Source of the DNA: a virus
Direction: 5' to 3' (one strand)
Virus record (IMG/VR): IMGVR_UViG_3300045256_000043
Span: 1 to 35,867 of that record
DNA length: 35,867 nt
The notes under the pieces are model-generated. The model ran no database searches. It had not been told where the DNA came from and saw only the letters and a list, made by a program, of their open reading frames with translations. Made by a program: the position numbers and the translations under genes. Below, piece by piece: positions 22,548-31,021 of this stretch. Each line of letters starts with the position of its first letter. Positions within the stretch are counted from its first letter, which is position 1.

Positions 22548-24946
22548 CGCATGCCCCGACGCAGATGCCCATTACGGGCGGACCACTTGATGCCGGACGC
22601 CAGGGCCGCGGGATGGCTGCGCAGTGTGCGCTCCACATCCAGCGAGTCCATCGCGTGGATGTGAAGCGTGGTGTTGCCACCCCCGCGCGTGTCAATGGCG
22701 GCACCGCCACTGCTCTTGAGCATCTTGCGCATGGGGTTGGCGATGTGCGCGGGCAGCACCATCTCCTCCTGGTGGAGCTGGGTGATGGGGTTGAGGCCGG
22801 TGGGGATGTCGAAGCCCTGCGAGGCGCTGGCAGAGGCTAGGTAGCTCAGCCCTTGGGCCAGCAAGGATGCACCGACGCCAGGCGCCATGGCCCAGCCAAC
22901 GACGGGGATGGCGGCCACGGAGGCCATGCCGGCGCTTGCGGCGATGCCAGCATTGGCCGTGATCTCAGAAACGGCGCTGGCCTTGTTCGTCGCCTGGCCG
23001 ATCACGGCATTTTCGATGGTCTTGGCGACCCACTGGGCACCCATGTCGATCAGCTGGCCGAACACAGACTTCCCGGCATTACCGAGCGCCTGGAGAGGCG
23101 TCTGACCCTGCTCCAGGATGGCGTGCCCGACCTGCGCGAAGATGCCGCCGAGCTGCTGGCCCCACTGCTGGTAGCGCTGGATCGAGGCCTTCAGCGCAGC
23201 GTCTTCGTCCTTCGCCGCCTTCAGTTCCATGGCTCGCTTCATGTCGGAGATCTGATTCAGGACGGTCTGTTCCTGGACCGCATCGCCTTTGGCGAGCGCC
23301 AGTTTCCTTTGCAGTTCCGCCATCTCCAGCTGCTGCTCTTTCTTGTCGAGGGCCTGCATCTGGCTGTAGCGCTGGTCAGCGTTGATCTGCCCCAGGCTAT
23401 AGAGCTGCTCAACCTTCATGCGCTCCAGCTCGATGCTCTGCTTCGAGGCGGCCATCTGGTCAGCGACAATCAGCTCATTGACCTTCTTCTGAGCGTCCTG
23501 GCGCTTCTTCTCGGCGGCCTCGGCGGTCTTCGCGGCGGAGGCGGACTCGTTGTCCGTTTTCTGCTGGATCTCGGCCAGCTTGAGCTGGATCTTCACCCAT
23601 TCGTCGGAGTACTTCCTGGCAATCGCGAGCTTCGATGCCCAGAACGCGTATTCCATGTCCGAGTCGATGTCCTTGAGCGCAGCACCCTCGCTCGTGGCGA
23701 TGGCCTTCATGCGCTCCCACTGCGCCTGCCACCGCTGAAGCCGAGATTGCTGCTTGCCGCCGCCAGAAAGATCGGTGTCGCCGCCCTTCTTGCCGTCTTC
23801 ACCCCTGGACTGCTGGGCCTTGCCATCGTAGAGGTGATGGATTTTCTCGTTTACCGCATCCCAGCCAGCCGCGACGGCTGTGGCAGTACCGATCCCCACA
23901 TCTCTGAGATCCTGGAATCCCTGCTTCGCGGCCGCCACCGCTTCGCTCAGATGCCCGTTCAGCGCCAGGTCTTGGACCTTCCCATAGGTCGTCACGGCGA
24001 CCCCGAGCGCATGCCAAAGCCCCTCCATTTCTGTCATGGCCTCAGCCAGCTCACCTTCGAAGTCAAGGACGGCCTGGCTGATGAGCTTGAAGGTCGTGCC
24101 GATCCATTCAAGCGAATCACCTAGATTCGAACTGCTGGCCGACGCTTGATTTGCCTCTACGGTAAGGGTTTGAAGCGCCTGAGCCAGATCGGTAAGAGGC
24201 CCCACCACTGCCGCGCCGATGCTCCTCCAGAGACCGTCGATGGTCTCGTGGAGCTGTTTCATGGCGTCCTCATATTCGACCGCGGCATCCACCTGCTTGC
24301 CGCTCATCGTGGCGCCAGCCTTATCCGACTCCTCGCCCAGCTTCTTGATGCCCTCCGCACCCTCCAGCAGCAGCGGCAGCATCTGCGCGCCAGAGCGTCC
24401 CAACAGCAGCATGGCCTCCGCCTGGCGCTGGGTGGGGTTGTGAATGCTCTTCAGGGCGTCCGCCACATCCAGGAGCAAGTCCTGGGTGGGCCGCAGATGG
24501 CCAGCCGAATCGAGCACGCTGATGCCCATTTCCCTGAACGCCTGAGCCTGGGTCTTGCTCCCGTTGGCGGCGTCGTAAGCGGATCTCGACAGCTTCGACA
24601 GACCCTTCTCCACGGCTTCAAAGGGCACATGGGTCAGATCGGCCGCGTACTTCAGCCGCGACAGCTCCTCGGCGCTCATGCCGGTGATCTTGCCCATGCG
24701 GTCCAGCTCGACGCCGAGGTCCACCGTCTTCTCGATGGCGTCCTTGAAGAGCGCACCACCACCCAACAGTGCCCCGATCGCCGCGAAGGGCGCCATCAGG
24801 GAATCCGCAGCCGCGGCCAGGCCCTCGAACTGGGCCGTCATCGCCTCTGTGGCCTCCTTGACGATGCCCGTAGCCTTCGCAGCGCCGTCCGTGAGGCCGC
24901 CGAGGTTGGCCCCGAAGATTACATCCATCCGCTTGTCATCGGCCAT
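22544..24946 (-). CDS. Tail tape measure protein
   Basis: The 800-residue protein is long, alanine-rich and mainly helical. The N-terminal part (about 1-300) resembles phage tape measure proteins (KITGMSAEELSRLKYAADLT, and LLLGRSGAQMLPLL). The centre (about 430-600) is a charged coiled coil, and a glycine/alanine hydrophobic segment (about 690-735) is likely to cross the host membrane. The C-terminus has an HEEMVLPAHI-like motif often seen there. Its length predicts a tail of roughly 120 nm at about 0.15 nm per residue. It follows the chaperone frames, the standard order. Confidence 0.95.
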   Translation of the reverse strand: MADDKRMDVIFGANLGGLTDGAAKATGIVKEATEAMTAQFEGLAAAADSLMAPFAAIGALLGGGALFKDAIEKTVDLGVELDRMGKITGMSAEELSRLKYAADLTHVPFEAVEKGLSKLSRSAYDAANGSKTQAQAFREMGISVLDSAGHLRPTQDLLLDVADALKSIHNPTQRQAEAMLLLGRSGAQMLPLLLEGAEGIKKLGEESDKAGATMSGKQVDAAVEYEDAMKQLHETIDGLWRSIGAAVVGPLTDLAQALQTLTVEANQASASSSNLGDSLEWIGTTFKLISQAVLDFEGELAEAMTEMEGLWHALGVAVTTYGKVQDLALNGHLSEAVAAAKQGFQDLRDVGIGTATAVAAGWDAVNEKIHHLYDGKAQQSRGEDGKKGGDTDLSGGGKQQSRLQRWQAQWERMKAIATSEGAALKDIDSDMEYAFWASKLAIARKYSDEWVKIQLKLAEIQQKTDNESASAAKTAEAAEKKRQDAQKKVNELIVADQMAASKQSIELERMKVEQLYSLGQINADQRYSQMQALDKKEQQLEMAELQRKLALAKGDAVQEQTVLNQISDMKRAMELKAAKDEDAALKASIQRYQQWGQQLGGIFAQVGHAILEQGQTPLQALGNAGKSVFGQLIDMGAQWVAKTIENAVIGQATNKASAVSEITANAGIAASAGMASVAAIPVVGWAMAPGVGASLLAQGLSYLASASASQGFDIPTGLNPITQLHQEEMVLPAHIANPMRKMLKSSGGAAIDTRGGGNTTLHIHAMDSLDVERTLRSHPAALASGIKWSARNGHLRRGMR

Positions 24947-24949
24947 AGG

Positions 24950-25234
24950 CTAGATCCGGGTGCGTTCAAGGGCTGCAGTGAAGGCGCGGTGCATCTCTTC
25001 GGGGTTCATGGCGGGGCCATCAGTGATGCTCGGAGCGGACTCCTCTTCGCCTTTGATCCCCGCCATGGTCTGGATCATGAGCGCGAGGGGTGGGTGCTTG
25101 CGCCAGAAGGCGTTGAGCGCCATGACCTCCGGGATCGTCCGTGCGCCTACCTCGGACCAGGTCCAGCCGGTGGCCCAGGTGAGGTAGGCGTAGAGCCCGT
25201 CCCAGTCGAATGACTCGGCGGGCCCTAGGCTTCC
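24950..25234 (-). CDS. Tail assembly chaperone extension (T frame), by -1 frameshift
   Basis: A 94-codon frame opens -1 to the preceding chaperone and has no proper start codon of its own near the overlap. It encodes SFDWDGLYAYLTWATGWTW and IPEVMALNAFWRKHPPLALM. The sequence then ends four bases before the tape measure start. G/GT pairs with programmed -1 frameshifting are standard at this place in siphophages. A slip at GGG-GAA (25236-25231) would give a fusion of about 195 residues. The tandem slippery heptamer is not canonical, so the exact site is uncertain. Confidence 0.65.
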   Translation of the reverse strand, partial: GSLGPAESFDWDGLYAYLTWATGWTWSEVGARTIPEVMALNAFWRKHPPLALMIQTMAGIKGEEESAPSITDGPAMNPEEMHRAFTAALERTRI

Positions 25235-25536
25235 CCCGTGGGAGCCCCCGTCGCGACCAGACCCGAGACGCCCATCACCGCCTGGATCACCGGGCGCAGA
25301 TTGGCGAGGTCGAGTCCGCTGCAGGCCTTGGCCGCTTCCTCGTCGGAGTAGTTCCTACTGAGGGCCGCGCTGACAACCTCCACGATGGCGGCGATGTCGT
25401 CGTCCGCGGGGACTCCAACGAGGACGCGCAGTTTCTCCAGCTGCGGGCGCAAGGCCTTGATCTGGTCGAGCGTAAGGGCGGCCACTGTGTAGTCGTTGCC
25501 ATTGATGGCGATGGTGGCGCCGGGAATTTTCGGCAT
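25225..25536 (-). CDS. Tail assembly chaperone (G-like)
   Basis: This 103-residue protein lies between the major tail protein and the tape measure, the place of lambda gpG. It is mainly helical after a short beta start (ATIAINGNDYTVAALTLDQI). A fraction of ribosomes probably shifts to -1 near its end to make the longer GT form. It binds the tape measure and guides tail tube assembly, and is not in the virion by analogy. Confidence 0.75.
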   Translation of the reverse strand: MPKIPGATIAINGNDYTVAALTLDQIKALRPQLEKLRVLVGVPADDDIAAIVEVVSAALSRNYSDEEAAKACSGLDLANLRPVIQAVMGVSGLVATGAPTGEA

Positions 25537-25562
25537 GAGTAACTCCTAGAGAGGATGCGCGA

Positions 25563-25601
25563 GAAAAGCCAGGGGTCAGGCGGATCACCGCCCAACCCCT
25601 G
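25563..25601 (-). terminator. Terminator/attenuator after the major tail protein gene
   Basis: On the - strand CAGGGGT (25601-25595) and ACCCCTG (25576-25570) pair. GGCGG/CCGCC pairs inside, around a four-base loop, with a two-base internal mismatch. GCTTTTCTC follows. It would cut transcription after the abundant tail tube gene and lower the chaperone and tape measure levels. Confidence 0.75.
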
Positions 25602-25607
25602 CTTCGA

Positions 25608-26372
25608 TCACGAAAGGGTGTACTGATCCCACACGCGGCCAGTGGAGTCCGCGAAGCACTTGAACTCCAGGTCGTTCAGCGTGAAGTCGTCGTTCTTCAT
25701 GGGGAACGAGAGCTTGTCGCACATCGCCGCGTAGAACTTGAAGCCAAAGAAATTGCCATTGTAGAAATTGCCGACAACCAGCTGAACGGTGCTGCCCGCG
25801 CCCAGGAGCTGGTTGGTGTAGCTGTTCGTGATGCCCGTCGCCGCCACGGTGTAGGCGTAGCTGATGGCCACGCCCGTGCCAGTGTCCGCCGAGGCGAAGG
25901 TGTAGACGCCAGCGGCGACACTGTACTGCCCGGTTGCGGGAGCCGACGCGACGCGCGTGAGCTGGAGGCCCGCCTTCGCGCCGCTGGTAAACACGACGCC
26001 CAGATCCTGAGTCCAGGTGGCGGAATTGGCCACCGTGATCTGGTAGGGCGAGCCGGGGATCGAGCCCGCCTCATTGGCGCTCATGCTGGTGATGCCAGCC
26101 GTGGAGGTCGCGCCCGGCAGCACGAGCTGATTCAGGATCTGGCTGTAGATCCTGCCCGTCTTCGCCTTCAGCGAGAGCTTGCCCTTGCCGCGGGCGATAA
26201 GCTCAGGGAAGGTGTACTGCCCGTAGAGCTCCTTGATTTCGAAGGAGGCGTCGGGCTGGATGTCCTGGAGCGTGGCGAACTGGACGGGCGTCGGGTTGGC
26301 GAGCGCGGCGTTGATGCCGAAGAGGTAGCCAACACCGAAGTTGGCCTGCTGAAGGGTAGGCGTCTGGGCCAT
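25608..26372 (-). CDS. Major tail tube protein, with inserted domain
   Basis: The 254-residue protein has the size, beta-rich sequence and position expected for the tail tube subunit. It contains FATLQDIQPDASFEIKELYG and KLSLKAKTGRIYSQI in the N-terminal third, and FKFYAAMCDKLSFPMKNDDF with a SxGRVWD end. A middle segment (about 110-205) rich in T/S/A/G may be an added Ig-like domain. It starts at GGAGACCACCATG, the same ribosome site type as the capsid gene. A strong terminator follows. Confidence 0.8.
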   Translation of the reverse strand: MAQTPTLQQANFGVGYLFGINAALANPTPVQFATLQDIQPDASFEIKELYGQYTFPELIARGKGKLSLKAKTGRIYSQILNQLVLPGATSTAGITSMSANEAGSIPGSPYQITVANSATWTQDLGVVFTSGAKAGLQLTRVASAPATGQYSVAAGVYTFASADTGTGVAISYAYTVAATGITNSYTNQLLGAGSTVQLVVGNFYNGNFFGFKFYAAMCDKLSFPMKNDDFTLNDLEFKCFADSTGRVWDQYTLS

Positions 26373-26442
26373 GGTGGTCTCCGGAGGGCCGGTGGTTATC
26401 CGGCAAAGGAGGTTTTAGGGGTCGAGCGTCAAAGAGCGGGTG

Positions 26443-26715
26443 CTAGGCCTTCGGGTGCTTGTGGAAGTTGCCGAGGAAGGCCTTAAGGTCTTGCTTGGCG
26501 GCGACGCAGATGTTGTAGGCTTCGGTTGAGAGCGTCATGCCAAGACCGTGGAAGTGCCGGGCGAACCAGGTTTCGATCTCGTCTTCCCAGTTCTCGCTGG
26601 GCACGGCGGCAACAGGCTCGGACTGCACCGGGGCCATGACCTCGACAGGAGCCGAGAGGAAGTTCGAGGCCTCGACCTCGGCAGTGGATTGAAGATCGTC
26701 TTTTTCGTTGGGCAT
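26443..26715 (-). CDS. Small tail-region protein of unknown function
   Basis: The 90-residue protein has an acidic, disordered N-terminal half (about 1-40) and a helical half (WEDEIETWFARHFHGLGMTL at about 43-62). It starts after CTAGGAGG and lies between the tail terminator and the major tail protein. I know no family for it. Confidence 0.65.
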   Translation of the reverse strand: MPNEKDDLQSTAEVEASNFLSAPVEVMAPVQSEPVAAVPSENWEDEIETWFARHFHGLGMTLSTEAYNICVAAKQDLKAFLGNFHKHPKA

Positions 26716-26724
26716 GTGAGCCTC

Positions 26725-27162
26725 CTAGTTGGTGTCAGCGACAAGGATGTGAAACGGGATGATGGCCACACTGATCTGGCCCTGCTTGGCTTCCATGAAC
26801 TCGACATTCCCGGTAACCACGCAGTTCAGCGCGAGGCCACCCAGCGTCTGCTTGCCGGTGAAGTCCGGGGCCAGGGCAGTGCGCACAGCATCCACGAGTG
26901 TGTTCAGCGCTGATGCCGGGATCGCGTTGGGGTCTGAGCCTTGCTGGTCGTAAATCAGCACATCGACCGGCAGCACCCACTTCGCGCCCACGCCAGAGAA
27001 ATCGCTCGTGACGATAGCGTTACCCTGCTCCATGAACACGGCGGGGAACTGCCCCGAGTTCACCGATGCGGGCGGGAGCGGGCGGCGAATGTTCGAGTTG
27101 GCGAACCCAGCCGCGCTGGCGAGCTTGGCGGCAAAGGCGGCATAGATCGGTTCTAGCAGCAT
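26725..27162 (-). CDS. Tail completion / terminator-like protein
   Basis: The 145-residue protein shows the alpha-beta pattern of phage tail terminator proteins: PIYAAFAAKLASAA at the start, FPAVFMEQG, VLPVDVLIYDQ and a C-terminal strand IPFHILVADT. It lies between the HK97 gp10-like gene (TGATG overlap) and the tail tube gene, the usual place of the ring that ends the tube. The assignment is by size, fold pattern and order. Confidence 0.6.
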   Translation of the reverse strand: MLLEPIYAAFAAKLASAAGFANSNIRRPLPPASVNSGQFPAVFMEQGNAIVTSDFSGVGAKWVLPVDVLIYDQQGSDPNAIPASALNTLVDAVRTALAPDFTGKQTLGGLALNCVVTGNVEFMEAKQGQISVAIIPFHILVADTN

Positions 27163-27635
27163 CAGAGACTCCCGGTCGCAGCACGAAGCGCGGCCACGAT
27201 GGACGGCTCACACTCCGCCAGGCTGGACCGAAGAAACGAGCGCTCCGGCAGGTTCATCTTCATGGGGTGAGCGTGGACCGTAATCTGGTGCGGGTCCTTC
27301 ACCGGCCGACCGAAGGCCACCTTCATCATGCGAAGGTGCTCCTTCACATTCACCGTCCCCTCGAACCCGTACTCGTGCGCAGCCGCGTAGGCCAGGCTCA
27401 GCCCCACGGACGCCGTGATGCTGTTCCCGGCATCCATGACGCGCTGGTTGATTTTCCGGCGAAGTGTGCCGGTGCGGTTCTTCAAGACGGGGCCAGAAAC
27501 TTTCTCCTTGGCCAGACGAAGAACTTTGATGGCCTCGTCTTGGATGGCGGCCTTCACGCGGGCCTTGGCCGTGGGACCGATGGCCCGCAGCTGCTCAGTC
27601 ACCTTGGGGACGCCTGCCACATGGATCTGGATCAT
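27162..27635 (-). CDS. HK97 gp10-like head-tail joining protein
   Basis: The 157-residue protein has typical HK97 gp10 features: VPKVTEQLRAIGPTAKARVK, RTGTLRRKI (about 54-62), AAAHEYGFEG and RSFLRSSL near the end. It links head completion proteins to the tail. It starts after an AGGTGG site, overlapping the connector gene stop (ATGA). Its length is normal for the family. Confidence 0.8.
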   Translation of the reverse strand: MIQIHVAGVPKVTEQLRAIGPTAKARVKAAIQDEAIKVLRLAKEKVSGPVLKNRTGTLRRKINQRVMDAGNSITASVGLSLAYAAAHEYGFEGTVNVKEHLRMMKVAFGRPVKDPHQITVHAHPMKMNLPERSFLRSSLAECEPSIVAALRAATGSL

Positions 27636-28180
27636 GTCGGCACCACCTTCCGGTATTGATCCAGGACCGTCTTCACCGCCGCGGGCATGTCGGCCATGGA
27701 GTAACTGGTGTGCTCGGGGCCCATGCCGGTGCCGGTCTGTCCGATCCGATCGCGCTCGCGGTAGCGGAAGGCGACCAGCTCCACACAGGCCTGCGCCAGG
27801 TCCGCGGGGACAGCCGCGTAGCCCGCCGTGTAGGAGACGCTCACATTGGCGAAGCCCTCCGGGAAGCATCCGCCGATGTAGGCGATCGAGCCCGCGTCGA
27901 AGGCGTAGCCCACGACACCATAGCCAGTGCTCGGCTGCACGGTCTGGCCGTTCACTGTCACCGATGCGACGGCCGTCACGGGGTAGTTGGCGAGCATGAT
28001 GCGATCGCTGCCCGTGCCGTGGTAGGTCTCGGAGTAGGATGTGGAGGCGATGGTCCGGTTCAAATAGTCCTGGATCCACGCAGACACCGATGAGACGAGG
28101 CCGCTGAGCAGCGCATCGTCGGTGGTGGCGGTGAGCTTCAGCCAGGCTTTGACTGCGCTCAGCGTGGTCAGGTCTGCCAT
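27632..28180 (-). CDS. Head-tail connector, gp6-like
   Basis: The 182-residue protein begins with helices (LTTLSAVKAWLKLTATTDDA) and contains SWIQDYLNR-like SAWIQDYLNRTIAS (about 33-46). The beta insert VTAVASVTVNGQTV and YTAGYAAVPADLAQACVELV follow. This is the HK97 gp6/SPP1 gp15 adaptor pattern. It forms the ring under the portal. It starts after GGGAGAC. Confidence 0.85.
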   Translation of the reverse strand: MADLTTLSAVKAWLKLTATTDDALLSGLVSSVSAWIQDYLNRTIASTSYSETYHGTGSDRIMLANYPVTAVASVTVNGQTVQPSTGYGVVGYAFDAGSIAYIGGCFPEGFANVSVSYTAGYAAVPADLAQACVELVAFRYRERDRIGQTGTGMGPEHTSYSMADMPAAVKTVLDQYRKVVPT

Positions 28181-28200
28181 CGTGTCTCCCGAAAGGGGGC

Positions 28201-28228
28201 GCCGCCCCGAGCCGAAGCCCAGGGCGGC
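28201..28228. other. Hairpin between capsid and connector genes
   Basis: GCCGCCC (28201-28207) and GGGCGGC (28222-28228) can form a 7-bp stem in either strand with a 14-base loop. On the - strand only a short T run follows. It may be a weak attenuator or an mRNA end that protects the capsid message. I would not call it a full terminator. Confidence 0.4.
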
Positions 28229-28238
28229 GGTATATGGA

Positions 28239-29729
28239 TCAACCGGGGGTGATGTTGGTCATCACGCCCAAAGCAAACGGCGCGTAGCAGGCGAGGACTT
28301 CCTCGGCGTAGACGCCCTTCTGGCGCGCGCGGGTGACCAAGGGCCAGTCGATCTGGTAGTAGTCCTTGCGCGTGTGGACCTCGGCCACATTCGGGACCTG
28401 ATCGCTCTGGTACTGCATGGGCAGCTCAGCGCAGTGGGCGAGGATCGTCCCGGCGGGCAGCGTGGGGTGGATGATGATCTGGATGGCCGAGCCCTGGCCC
28501 GTGTTGCCGAAGGGGTTGTAATACCACCGGATCGCGCCGTTGGCCGAGAGGCTGTAGCCGCCCTTGCCGCTGGAGTCGTTGCCCATCGAATCGCCACGGT
28601 AGTAGAGCAGCGGATAGGTGCCGGAGCTGAGGCACTTCGTCGTGATGTCGTTGAGCTGCTGGCTATTGACAAAGAGGTGCGTCGGGCTCACCTGGTACAG
28701 GTCCCACAGGGCCTGAAGCATGGTGTCGATCTCGACCACGGAGCCCTTGCCGGACGCGGTGAGCTTGGCGCCGGTGGCGAAGGCCTTGTAGTAGGCGCCA
28801 TTGGCGGCGTTCTGCGCGAAGGTCAGCAGGCCATCGCAGGCGTACTGAGTGTTGCGGCTGTTGTCCGCGGTGATCGCGGTGGCGGCCTGGTAGATGCCAG
28901 CCAGCGGAGCGCTGAACGCGACCGTGTTGACCGTCGTGATGGCTTCCAGCTTCTCGGAGCCGGCCGTGCCCACATACCAGGCATAGCCCAGAGCGCCCTG
29001 AACAGGCGCCACCGTGGCAGTGAGCGTCTGGCCGAGCGTGACGGCCTGGGTGGCGTTGGCGCTCTTGTTGGCGGATCCGCCGGAGAGCGTGAAGGTCTTG
29101 CCATCCGCGCCGGTCACCACCTGAGAGGTGGAGACGCCGCCGGAGAGGCTGGAGTTCTTCAGCCCCTCATAGGTCAGCGCGACGCAGATCACGCTGTAGG
29201 TGGCGGCGGGAAGGGTCGCGCCAGAGCCCGTGGCGGTCAGGGTGGGCGTGGGCGTCACACCCAGGGCAATCGAGGTATTGCCGCCCAGCAGGGCGTGCTC
29301 CTCCTTGATCATCATCTTCTGGAGGAGGCGGAGGCTGTTGGTCGCCTCCAAATCCTCGAAGCCCTCGGCTGCGCTGATCGCCTCGTAGGTGGCCTGGGTC
29401 TCTTCGCCGATCGTGATGTAACTGGCTGCCTTGTCCACGGCGGAGTAGTTCATCTGGCCCGCGCGCTGGCCTTCAGGCACCCAGGGCATCGCGTCGTAGC
29501 CGGAGCCGGTGAGCGCGGTGATCTGCCTCCAGCGCGTAGCGACGCCACCCTTGCCAGCGACGCGGGGCAGGATGTTGCGCAGCGGCGTCAGGACCGGGTA
29601 GAGGTTTTTCGCGGGCGCCTGGAGGTCGTAGGCGATGAGGTTGGATGCGGTGCTGATCGCCTTGGCGAGATTGTCGTCGCTCTTGGCGAGAGCAGCCTTG
29701 AGGAGCTGGATGGTGTCAGAGGTTGACAT
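28239..29729 (-). CDS. Major capsid protein, HK97 fold, with inserted Ig-like domain
   Basis: This 496-residue protein has the N-arm and spine of an HK97-type capsid protein (PLRNILPRVAGKGGVATRWR, about 49-68) and a C-terminal P/A-domain region (PAGTILAHCAELPMQYQS, then YQIDWPLVTRARQKG). Residues about 156-282 are a T/S/G-rich beta segment (TYSVICVALTYEGL, GYAWYVGTAGSEKLEAI) that resembles a fibronectin/Ig-like domain inserted into the shell protein. The start has GGAGACCATCATG. It is the most highly expressed gene of the head block by position. Confidence 0.9.
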   Translation of the reverse strand: MSTSDTIQLLKAALAKSDDNLAKAISTASNLIAYDLQAPAKNLYPVLTPLRNILPRVAGKGGVATRWRQITALTGSGYDAMPWVPEGQRAGQMNYSAVDKAASYITIGEETQATYEAISAAEGFEDLEATNSLRLLQKMMIKEEHALLGGNTSIALGVTPTPTLTATGSGATLPAATYSVICVALTYEGLKNSSLSGGVSTSQVVTGADGKTFTLSGGSANKSANATQAVTLGQTLTATVAPVQGALGYAWYVGTAGSEKLEAITTVNTVAFSAPLAGIYQAATAITADNSRNTQYACDGLLTFAQNAANGAYYKAFATGAKLTASGKGSVVEIDTMLQALWDLYQVSPTHLFVNSQQLNDITTKCLSSGTYPLLYYRGDSMGNDSSGKGGYSLSANGAIRWYYNPFGNTGQGSAIQIIIHPTLPAGTILAHCAELPMQYQSDQVPNVAEVHTRKDYYQIDWPLVTRARQKGVYAEEVLACYAPFALGVMTNITPG

Positions 29730-29827
29730 GATGGTCTCCGGGGGGCGGCTTTGAAGGCCGCAAGGGAGGTTGAGGAAAAGGGGTTGTCAGAGATGCCGGA
29801 AGCCCCGCGAGGCGCCGGGTAAAACGG

Positions 29828-31021
29828 TCAGCGGATGGGTTGGCCGCCGTGCTTCAGCGTCACTTTCATGAGGGCGAGCGGATCTCCGGATTCCGCGGCC
29901 TTGCGGATCTCCTCCTCCTTCGCGGTCTCGGCGGCCAGCGTTGTGTCGGCTGCCTTATCCACGACCTTGAGGGCCCCCTTGGGCGCTTCCGGCTGTGCTT
30001 CCAGCTCGGCGACCCTCTTGGCGAGCTTCTCGGCCTCCGCCTTGGCCAGGGCCGTCTCAGCTTCGGCGGCCGCCACCTTGGCCAGCGCCGCGTCCAGGGC
30101 GGCCTTCACCAGGGCCTCGGCTTCAGCGGCCTTGGCCAGCTTCTCTGAAGCATCGCCGCCAGCGGGACAGTCCGCGCCCATCGCCGTGGCGTGATCATGG
30201 ATGGCTTGCAGGTGCTCCTTGTCGGCCTTCGAGTTTCGAGCGCCGATCTTGCGCAGCGGCGACTTGGAGGCCATGGCCAGCGAGCCGTCAGGCAGCACAT
30301 CGATATCTTCGCCCTGCATCAGCTCGGAGGCCTCTTCCTGGACCAGCGTCACGAGCGCCGCGGCGAAGGCCGAAACCACCGCCTTGAGCTTCGCCGGGAC
30401 CGCGCTGCCATCACCCTCGACCGCGCTCTCCGTGGAGATGCACTCCTGGAGCGCGTTGACGCTGGCGAGCAAGTCCGCTGCCCAGCCCACCTGGTACAGG
30501 CCCTTCTCAACCGCGCCGTCCACAGGCTCCCTGAAGGCGACCTTGGCGAGCGCGCCGTCCGCCTTGAGGACTTCGAAGAACTTGGCAGTGGGCACGCACG
30601 GATTGTCCACGAGGGAGGTCTCAGAGGGGCTCGCCGTGAAGCGCATGGCGTCGCCATCCTTCCACTTCTTCACATACGAGCCGCCGATGCTGAAGCCGGT
30701 GTAGACGCCTTCCAACACCTTCTGCCACTCCTGATCATCAACAATCTTGGTGCCCAGGTCGATAGCCTTTTCGGCATCGTTGAAGTCGATGTGAATGACC
30801 TTCCCGGCGGCGACCTTGCCGTGCATCGCCCGGATGTTGCCCAGGCTTTTGCCGTCCGTGGCCTTGGCGATCTCATCGGACCAGGCCTTGAAGTAGGGCT
30901 TGCTGGACTCGTAGTCTAAGATCTCGCCAGATTTGTCCACGACTTCCTGTGTCGCGCGGCCCCACACCTCGCGGCGCGCCTCATCGACCTTCATCAAGGG
31001 GATGAAAATCTGCATGCTCAT
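29828..31021 (-). CDS. Prohead protease with scaffold-like C-terminus (XkdF-like)
   Basis: The 397-residue protein has an N-terminal protease domain with the XkdF-type pattern: MHGKV (H67), VYTGFSIGGSYVKKW (S111) and a SPSETSLVDNPC segment (131-142). The C-terminal half is helical and charged (about 285-350), likely an internal scaffold removed by self-cleavage. Catalytic H67 and S111 are inferred from alignment by eye. The start overlaps the portal stop (ATGA) and it precedes the capsid gene by 98 bases that show no gene. Confidence 0.85.
   Translation of the reverse strand: MSMQIFIPLMKVDEARREVWGRATQEVVDKSGEILDYESSKPYFKAWSDEIAKATDGKSLGNIRAMHGKVAAGKVIHIDFNDAEKAIDLGTKIVDDQEWQKVLEGVYTGFSIGGSYVKKWKDGDAMRFTASPSETSLVDNPCVPTAKFFEVLKADGALAKVAFREPVDGAVEKGLYQVGWAADLLASVNALQECISTESAVEGDGSAVPAKLKAVVSAFAAALVTLVQEEASELMQGEDIDVLPDGSLAMASKSPLRKIGARNSKADKEHLQAIHDHATAMGADCPAGGDASEKLAKAAEAEALVKAALDAALAKVAAAEAETALAKAEAEKLAKRVAELEAQPEAPKGALKVVDKAADTTLAAETAKEEEIRKAAESGDPLALMKVTLKHGGQPIR

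Noticed and set aside
28122-29726. 534-codon + strand frame over the capsid gene
   Set aside because: It is an antisense shadow of a high-GC gene, with no domain and low-complexity R/G/V sequence.
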